64,000 bases of DNA, from the NCBI RefSeq assembly GCF_001653795.1, contig NZ_CP011514.1, positions 4,708,727-4,772,726 of the forward strand. Direction: 5' to 3'. Of this stretch, positions 58,719-64,000 are shown in pieces. A model generated the notes under the pieces. It was given only the letters and a program-made list of their open reading frames with translations. It was not told where the DNA came from and ran no database searches. The translations under genes were made by a program, and so were the position numbers. The first letter of the stretch is position 1; every line of letters begins with the position of its first letter. This stretch comes from Mitsuaria sp. 7. GTDB taxonomy: Bacteria > Pseudomonadota > Gammaproteobacteria > Burkholderiales > Burkholderiaceae_C.

Positions 58719-60264
58719 GGAGCCTCCACTGCCGCTCGCGCAGCGCCTGCACCAGCGCGAGCAGTTCGCGGTCCAGCGCGCGGTCTTCCTCGATCAGCGG
58801 GATGCGGGTCGAGAGTTCATCGAACATCGCGGCCGCGTCGCTCCCCAGCGCCAGCGGTTCGGGCTGCTGGCCCGCGCGCAGCGCGAGGCCCTGGCGCGCG
58901 GCGATCAGCATCGCGGCGACGACCTGCTCGGACAGCTCCAGCACGCGCAGGCAGTCGCGCGCGGCGATGGTGCCCATGCTGACCTTGTCCTGGTTGTGGC
59001 ACTCGGTCGAACGGCTGAAGACCGAGGCCGGCATCGTCTGCTTGAGCGCCTCCGCGGTCCAGGCCGACACGCTGATCTGCAGCGCCTTCAGGCCGTGGTT
59101 GATCGCGGCGCGCTCACCCGACGCGCCCGACAGGTTGGACGGCAGGCCGTGGTTGTAGCGGGTGTCCACCAGCAGCGCGAGCTGCCGGTCCAGCAGGTCG
59201 GCGACGTTGGCCACGGCATTCTTCAAGGTGTCCATCGCCAGCGCGATGTGACCGCCGTAGAAATGGCCACCGTGCAGCACGCGTTCGTTCTCGGCGTCGA
59301 TCAGCGGGTTGTCATTGGCGCTGTTGAGCTCGTTCTCGATCAGCTGGCGCAGGAAGGGCAGTGCGTCTTCCAGCACTCCGATGACGTGCGGCGCGCAGCG
59401 CAGGGAGTAGCGGTCCTGCAGGCGATGCGAGTTGCGGCTCGGGGCATCGACGGCCAGATCCGCACGCAGCCGCGCGGCGATCTTCTGCTGGCCGGGGTGC
59501 GGCTTGGCGGCGAACAGCGTCTCGTCGAAGTGGTGCGCGTTGCCCGCGCCGGCGACGACGTTCATCGCCGTCAGGCGCGTGGCCATGCGGTTCAGGTAGT
59601 CCGCGCGCGTCCACGCCAGGCAGGCCAGGCCGGTCATGACGGCCGTGCCGTTCATGATCGCGAGGCCTTCCTTCGGGCGCAGCCGGTGCGGCGTCAGGCC
59701 GATGGCCTTCAGCGCATCGGCGGCAGCCAGGCGCTCACCGCGCCACATCACCTCGCGCTCGCCGCACAGCACGGCGGCGACGTAGGACAGCGGCGTCAGG
59801 TCGCCGCTCGCGCCGACCGACCCTTCCGACGGGATCAGCGGCAGGACGTCGTGGCGCAGCAGTTGCTCCAGCCCTTGCAGCAGTTCCAGACTCACGCCCG
59901 ACATGCCCTGCGCCAGCGAGTTCAGGCGCGCGGCCAGCACGGCGCGCGTCTGCTCGGCCGTGAGATAGGCGCCTGCGCCGCAGCCGTGGTACGTGTAGAG
60001 GTGATGCGGCAGCTCGGTCACCAGGTGCGGCGGGATCACCACCGTGCAGGAATCGCCGTAGCCCGTGGTGACGCCGTAGATGACGCCGTCCTCGGCCAGC
60101 AGGCGGGCGACGAAGTCGGCGCCCGCGCGGATGCGCGCCTGGAAGGCGGGATCGGTGGACAGGCGCGCCTCGGCCCGGCGCTCCGCGATCGCGGCGACGT
60201 CCTCGATGCGCAGCGGGCCGCCGTCGAAGGTCACGGTGGGCAGCAGGGTCTCAGGACTCGACAT
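58708..60264 (-). CDS. aromatic amino acid ammonia-lyase (MIO-type) of the aryl polyene cluster
   Basis: A 518-aa member of the HAL/PAL/TAL family. The MIO cofactor forms from Ala-Ser-Gly in SEGSVGASGDLTPLSYVAA (about 147). Catalytic Tyr and Asn/Arg lie in YGVTTGYGDSCTV, LLDRQLALLVDTRYNHGLP and ECHNQDKVSMGTIAARD. The substrate-selecting region reads LYTYHGCGAGAYLT. It removes ammonia from Tyr, Phe or His; in flexirubin and related pigments such a lyase makes coumarate as starter unit. The start at 60264 (MSSPETLLPTV) overlaps the acyltransferase stop by 14 bases. Confidence 0.93.
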   Translation of the reverse strand: MSSPETLLPTVTFDGGPLRIEDVAAIAERRAEARLSTDPAFQARIRAGADFVARLLAEDGVIYGVTTGYGDSCTVVIPPHLVTELPHHLYTYHGCGAGAYLTAEQTRAVLAARLNSLAQGMSGVSLELLQGLEQLLRHDVLPLIPSEGSVGASGDLTPLSYVAAVLCGEREVMWRGERLAAADALKAIGLTPHRLRPKEGLAIMNGTAVMTGLACLAWTRADYLNRMATRLTAMNVVAGAGNAHHFDETLFAAKPHPGQQKIAARLRADLAVDAPSRNSHRLQDRYSLRCAPHVIGVLEDALPFLRQLIENELNSANDNPLIDAENERVLHGGHFYGGHIALAMDTLKNAVANVADLLDRQLALLVDTRYNHGLPSNLSGASGERAAINHGLKALQISVSAWTAEALKQTMPASVFSRSTECHNQDKVSMGTIAARDCLRVLELSEQVVAAMLIAARQGLALRAGQQPEPLALGSDAAAMFDELSTRIPLIEEDRALDRELLALVQALRERQWRLHDD

Positions 60265-61261
60265 CGGGTTGATTCCAGAACGGGAAGAAGTTGAACCAGT
60301 CATGCGGCGAGCGCCGCAGGCAGCGTGTCAGCGCGTCGACGTAGGCCAGCGCGGGCGCGGTCATCGCGCCCTCGCGGTCGCCGCGCGGCAGCGCGATGCG
60401 CTCGGCCAGACGCTCGAAGCGCAGCGCATAGCCGCGGCCCTCGTGAATGCAGCCCATGAAGAAGAGCGGGCACTTGAGCAGCCCGGCGATGAGGTACGGC
60501 CCGATGGGGAAACGCGCCGGTTCGCCCAGGAAGGGCAGGGTCAGCGTGCGACCGCTGTTGACCGGCACGCGGTCGCCGGCGATGACGATGCATTCGCCGT
60601 CGGCGATGCGATCGGCGAGCTGCATCGCGAGCGCGGGATCGATGCCGGTCACCTCGATGAGGCGCACGCTCGCGCCGTCCGCGATGGCGTCGTCGCCCTG
60701 CAGCCGCTCGAGGATGCGGTTGAAGCTCTGCGCGTGGCGCGTGTGCACCAGCACGTTGAGGCGCAGGCCCGGCATCCGGCCGGCGAGCGCGCGGCACAGC
60801 TCCAGGCAGCCGATGTGGGCCGTCGCGAGCACGACGCCCTGGCCCGTGCGCAGGGACGCCAGGACCTCGTCCTTGCCGTCGACGCTCACGCACTCCACCG
60901 GATAGCGGCCCGCCATCGCCAGCAGCTTGTCGAGCATCGTGTCGGCGAAGAGCGCGACGTGCGCGATGCTGTCGCGCCAGGTCGGCGCGGGTCGGCCGGC
61001 GACGGCGTGCACACGGCGAAGGTAGTCGAGGCTGTCGCGGCGCAGCGTGGGACGGCTCAGCCAGTGCACGAACACGACGGGGAACATTGCCGCGCGGAAC
61101 AGCCAGCGTCCCGCCACGCGATGCATCGCGTAGAGCAGCCAGATGCCGGCGACGAAGGTCGTCTCGCCGAGCTGGGCCCAATGGCGCGTTTCGCGTGTCT
61201 CGCGTGTCTCGCGCGGCTCGCCGGCCTCGCCCGAAGCGGCTCCGGGGCGCGGGTCGTTCAT
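60251..61261 (-). CDS. LpxL-like lipid acyltransferase of the aryl polyene cluster
   Basis: A 336-aa membrane-associated acyltransferase. One or two hydrophobic helices (about 36-70) precede the HX4E motif in ATAHIGCLELCRAL, with GDRVPVNSG and FPIGPYLIAGLLKCPLFFMG further on. Such enzymes transfer acyl chains from ACP to lipid acceptors. In aryl polyenes it may attach the polyene to a glycolipid anchor. The tail before the first helix is a three-unit RET repeat. Overlaps the glycosyltransferase stop by four bases. Confidence 0.92.
   Translation of the reverse strand: MNDPRPGAASGEAGEPRETRETRETRHWAQLGETTFVAGIWLLYAMHRVAGRWLFRAAMFPVVFVHWLSRPTLRRDSLDYLRRVHAVAGRPAPTWRDSIAHVALFADTMLDKLLAMAGRYPVECVSVDGKDEVLASLRTGQGVVLATAHIGCLELCRALAGRMPGLRLNVLVHTRHAQSFNRILERLQGDDAIADGASVRLIEVTGIDPALAMQLADRIADGECIVIAGDRVPVNSGRTLTLPFLGEPARFPIGPYLIAGLLKCPLFFMGCIHEGRGYALRFERLAERIALPRGDREGAMTAPALAYVDALTRCLRRSPHDWFNFFPFWNQPDVES
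61184..61219 (-). repeat. 9-bp tandem repeat in the acyltransferase 5' end
   Basis: Four units around GCGTGTCTC (two exact) encode PRETRETRETR near the N-terminus. Confidence 0.85.
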
Positions 61262-61992
61262 GCGGCCACCTTGCGCCACAGCAGCAGCGGCAGGCGCGAC
61301 AGCATGCCGAAAAACAGCCGTGTGTGCATCCACGAGATCAGCACGTTGTCCCGCAGCGCGCGGAAGTGCGAGACGCCGTCCTCAGGATATCGCACGCGGG
61401 TCGGCACGTTGCGCACGCGCACGCCGTCCCAGACGAGGCGCACGGCGATCTCGACGTCGAAGTCCATGCGGCGGCCGATGCGCGTGCGCTCCAGTCGCGC
61501 CACCGTCGGCGCTAGCGGATAGACGCGGAAGCCGCACATCGAGTCCTTCACTTCGAAGGACAAGGTGTTGATCCACACCCAGATGTGCGTCGCGTAGCGG
61601 CCGTAGAGGCGGCCCTTGGGCACCGACGCGTCGTAGACGGGACAGCCGCAGATGAAGTGATCGGGGAAGGTCTCGGCTTCTGCCAGGAAGCGCGGCAGGT
61701 CCACGACATCGTGCTGTCCGTCGGCGTCGATCTGCAGCGCGTGCGTGAAGCCAACCCGATGTGCTTCGTTGAGTCCGGCGATCATCGCGCCGCCCTTGCC
61801 CTGGTTCACCGCGAGACGCAGCAGGCGGACCTCGGCATCGGCCGCGGACAGCGCATCGAGCACCGCGGCGCAGCCGCGTTCGCTGCCGTCGTCGACGAGC
61901 AGCACCGGCAGTCCCTGCGCGCGCAGGGCCCGCACGACGCCGCCCACCGGTCCGCCGTGGTTGTAGACGGGGACGACCGCGGTGATGTTCAT
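61258..61992 (-). CDS. family 2 glycosyltransferase of the aryl polyene cluster
   Basis: A 244-aa GT2 enzyme with VVPVYNHGGPVGGVVRAL, VLLVDDGSERG, and ALQIDADGQHDVVDLPRF, where DxD (DAD) binds the metal and nucleotide sugar. The downstream SMCGFRVYPL and EDGVSHFRALRD fit a dolichyl-phosphate-type fold. A C-terminal amphipathic/hydrophobic helix (LFFGMLSRLPLLLW) may hold it at the membrane. It probably glycosylates the lipid carrier or pigment anchor. ATGA overlap with both neighbours. Confidence 0.93.
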   Translation of the reverse strand: MNITAVVPVYNHGGPVGGVVRALRAQGLPVLLVDDGSERGCAAVLDALSAADAEVRLLRLAVNQGKGGAMIAGLNEAHRVGFTHALQIDADGQHDVVDLPRFLAEAETFPDHFICGCPVYDASVPKGRLYGRYATHIWVWINTLSFEVKDSMCGFRVYPLAPTVARLERTRIGRRMDFDVEIAVRLVWDGVRVRNVPTRVRYPEDGVSHFRALRDNVLISWMHTRLFFGMLSRLPLLLWRKVAA

Positions 61993-63755
61993 GGCGTCGG
62001 TCCCTGCAGGCGGATCTTGCCGGCGGCATGTGCGCCGGCGGCCGAGCGATAGCTGAAACTCAGCAGCGGCGCGGTGAACGCGAGCACGAGCTCCACCGTC
62101 ATGCCGGGCGCGATGACCTGCTGGAACTTGAGGTTGTCGATGCCGGCGAAGTCCGCTTGACCGGCGCCCTGCCCTGCCGGCGGCAACGGCAGCCACTCGC
62201 GCGCGAGCAGCATGACCCAGTCGAGTTGCGCAACGCCGGGAAGGATGGGGTGACCAGGGAAGTGGCCGTCGAACTGCGGCAAGGTCGCGTCGACGCTGAG
62301 CCGCAACGTCACTTCATTCACCGAGCGCGACAGCAGACGCACACCCGGCCGACGCGGATCGAAGAGTCGCGTCAGCGCAGCGACCGTGACCTTGCCTTGC
62401 GCGTTCACCGGCAGCTGCGAGAGGAAGCGCCAACGCCGGGGCAGCGCGATGCGCTCCAGGTGCGGCGCGAGCCGGTCGCGCAGCGCCTGCGCGAACGCTG
62501 CCTTGCCGCGTGCGTCGTGCTCGGCCCAGCCGGCGTCATTGAGCTGCGCGGCGACCGCGAGCTGCTCGCGCACGCCAGGCTCGAGCACGAAGACGCGCAG
62601 GTCCTCGATCCAGCCCGTATCTCGCAGCACCGTCTCGATCGTCTGCAGCGACACGCGCTTGCCTTCGATCTTCACGATGCGGTCGGCTCGACCCAGCAAC
62701 TCGAAGCCATCCGCGGTGAGGCGCACGCGATCGGCACTCTCGAACCATTCGGCGGGATCGGGCAGGTGGCGCGAACGCAGGCGCAGCGTGCCGGACTCGT
62801 CGGCCTGCCACTCGATGCCGGGCAGCGCGGTCCAGGTCGTCGGGGCGCCGGCATCGCGCTGGCGCCAGGCCACGCCGCCGGTCTCGCTGCTGCCGTAGAC
62901 CTCCAGCGGCGCTTGGCCGAAGAGGCGGCGGCAATCGGGCACGGCTTCGTCAGGCAACGGGCCGCCTGACGAGAAGATCAGCGCCAGGTGGCCGTCCTCG
63001 ACCGTCATGGCGCTGTCCGCCGGCGGCAGGCGCTTCAGATGCGCCGGGCTGGCGATGACGGCGAAGCGTGGCCCGGCGCGCAGCGCGGCCAGCAAGGTCT
63101 CGATGTAGGGCAGACGCTCGGCGTGCAGCACGCGGCCGGCGGCGAGCGGCCACAACACGCGGTAGAGCAGGCCGTAGATGTGCTGGTGGGACACGAGACC
63201 CAGGATCTCGGCACCCGCCATGCGGGCGCCGAAAGCCTGCTCCAGTGCGTCGATCTCGGCGAAGAGCTCGCGCAGCCGCTTCGGGATCGCGCCGGGCTGG
63301 CCGGTGCTGCCGGAGGTGAAGATGACCAGCCGTTCCGCTTCGGCATCGAAGGGTTCGAACGCTCGGTCGTCAGGGTTCACAGCGGCCTCGATGCGAGGCA
63401 GCGCCGGGTCCGAGCCCGCGTTCGACGTCGCAGCCATCGAGGCGTCGCTCGCGAGTGCGCTCACGCGCCCGCGCAGCGCCTGCAGCGTTGCAGGCTGCAG
63501 ATCGCCGGGCAGCCACGCAGTGCCGCCGACCGCCCACAAGCCGAACAGCGCGGCGGCGAACTCGACGGTGTCTTCGAAGTGCAGTGCGACGTCCAGGGCG
63601 CCCGATGCGCCGCTCGCCGTGAAAGCCGCAGCCCAGCGGCGCGCCTGCAGGTGGAAGGCGGACTCGTCCAACAACACGCCCGCACGGCGGGCCACCGGTC
63701 GACCGGGGCGCGGAGGCGCGCTCATCAGCGCGCACAGGATCTTCAGCAAGCTCAT
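61989..63755 (-). CDS. AMP-dependent ligase fused to hotdog dehydratase (ApeH/ApeI-like)
   Basis: A 588-aa two-domain protein. The adenylate-forming domain (about 10-455) holds LVIFTSGSTGQPGAIPKRL, EVYGSSETGGVAWRQ and the hinge LLGRADRIVKIEGKRVSL. The C-terminal domain (about 475-588) is a FabA/FabZ-type hotdog with FDGHFPGHPILPGVAQLDW. The ligase would activate the aromatic starter acid and load it on an ACP; the dehydratase would form double bonds. In E. coli-type clusters these are separate genes, ApeH and ApeI. The catalytic His is seen in HFPGHP. Overlaps the glycosyltransferase by four bases. Confidence 0.94.
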   Translation of the reverse strand: MSLLKILCALMSAPPRPGRPVARRAGVLLDESAFHLQARRWAAAFTASGASGALDVALHFEDTVEFAAALFGLWAVGGTAWLPGDLQPATLQALRGRVSALASDASMAATSNAGSDPALPRIEAAVNPDDRAFEPFDAEAERLVIFTSGSTGQPGAIPKRLRELFAEIDALEQAFGARMAGAEILGLVSHQHIYGLLYRVLWPLAAGRVLHAERLPYIETLLAALRAGPRFAVIASPAHLKRLPPADSAMTVEDGHLALIFSSGGPLPDEAVPDCRRLFGQAPLEVYGSSETGGVAWRQRDAGAPTTWTALPGIEWQADESGTLRLRSRHLPDPAEWFESADRVRLTADGFELLGRADRIVKIEGKRVSLQTIETVLRDTGWIEDLRVFVLEPGVREQLAVAAQLNDAGWAEHDARGKAAFAQALRDRLAPHLERIALPRRWRFLSQLPVNAQGKVTVAALTRLFDPRRPGVRLLSRSVNEVTLRLSVDATLPQFDGHFPGHPILPGVAQLDWVMLLAREWLPLPPAGQGAGQADFAGIDNLKFQQVIAPGMTVELVLAFTAPLLSFSYRSAAGAHAAGKIRLQGPTP

Positions 63756-63767
63756 GGAGAAAGAGGG

Positions 63768-64000
63768 TCAGGCCTCGGCAACGTCGCGCCGGCGCACCCA
63801 CAGGCGCACCAGATACTCACCGCCCATCAGGAGTCCGATCAGCACATAGGACACCAGCCCGTTGTACAGGGCCCAGATCTTGTCGTCTGCCCACAGCGCG
63901 GTCGCCAGGGCAGTGCCGCCGTTCATCACGAAGAACCCGCACCAGACCTGGGTGACACGGCGCGTGTAGCGTTGGCCGCGTTCATCGAGGTCGGGCTCCG
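63768..64000 (-). CDS. COG4648-type membrane protein, C-terminal part (runs off window)
   Basis: The last 77 codons of a gene that begins beyond the window edge. It reads as two hydrophobic helices with VWCGFFVMNGGTALATALWADDKIWALYNGLVSYVLIGLLMGGEYLVR spread over them; the WCGFF and LYNGL patterns match small membrane proteins of aryl polyene clusters (COG4648). It stops 12 bases before the ligase start. The acyl carrier protein genes usually lie next to it and would be outside this window. Confidence 0.82.
   Translation of the reverse strand, partial: EPDLDERGQRYTRRVTQVWCGFFVMNGGTALATALWADDKIWALYNGLVSYVLIGLLMGGEYLVRLWVRRRDVAEA

Noticed and set aside
1..64000. CRISPR arrays, tRNA, rRNA or prophage
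   Set aside because: No regularly spaced repeats, tRNA-like cloverleaf ends or phage structural genes were seen; the only mobile element is the IS481.

Overview
The window is a GC-rich chromosomal segment, almost fully coding, with short gaps and many ATGA stop/start overlaps. The gene set (priA beside hemE, LemA/TPM, PPK2, YpfJ, LytS/LytTR pairs, an aryl-polyene cluster) suggests a betaproteobacterium of the order Burkholderiales, most likely near Roseateles/Mitsuaria. That placement is inferred from gene content and composition only. No rRNA, tRNA, CRISPR or prophage was seen.

Region 1 (1-11.7 kb): a small cysteine-peptidase-like protein, a CYTH-CHAD triphosphatase-type protein, a compositionally distinct orphan gene, and a minus-strand operon made of a hybrid histidine kinase, a 1337-aa GMC oxidoreductase fused to an alpha/beta hydrolase, and a PhoD-like phosphoesterase, closed by a strong terminator. 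Upstream lies an orphan PhnZ-like HD protein. Region 2 (11.9-18.3 kb): cytochrome b561 with two YceI proteins, an Abi/HEPN-like gene, and a LytS kinase / membrane protein / LytTR regulator operon. Region 3 (18.3-19.7 kb): an intact IS481-family element inserted in the centre of a palindromic repeat, with a 6-bp target duplication. Region 4 (19.7-43.5 kb): an O-antigen-ligase-like protein, YhhN, an ImmA-like protein lacking the catalytic Glu, Rep helicase, two periplasmic binding proteins, a pseudokinase-like membrane protein, an S9 peptidase, YpfJ, a four-gene signalling block, priA, hemE, and the LemA/TPM genes.

Region 5 (43.5-64 kb): a long minus-strand gene run. PPK2 and a hexose-6-phosphate mutarotase lie at the downstream end. 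Above them is a CsgG/DUF4810/DUF799 envelope trio, then a type II polyketide (aryl polyene/xanthomonadin-like) cluster: phosphopantetheinyl transferase, three secreted proteins, two ketosynthases, ketoreductase, two dehydratase-type domains, DUF3261 lipoprotein, methyltransferase, MMPL exporter, LolA-like protein, thioesterase, MIO-type aromatic amino acid lyase, acyltransferase, glycosyltransferase and AMP-ligase. It continues past the window edge, where the acyl carrier proteins should lie. The genes together give a route from an aromatic acid starter (from the lyase) through ligase loading, polyene extension, O-methylation, acyl/glycosyl attachment and export to the outer membrane.

The points most worth a second look are the oxidoreductase-hydrolase fusion with a predicted Cys nucleophile, the physical coupling of the CsgG trio to the pigment operon, the IS inside a palindrome, and three enzyme-like proteins whose catalytic residues are replaced or whose usual partner is absent.
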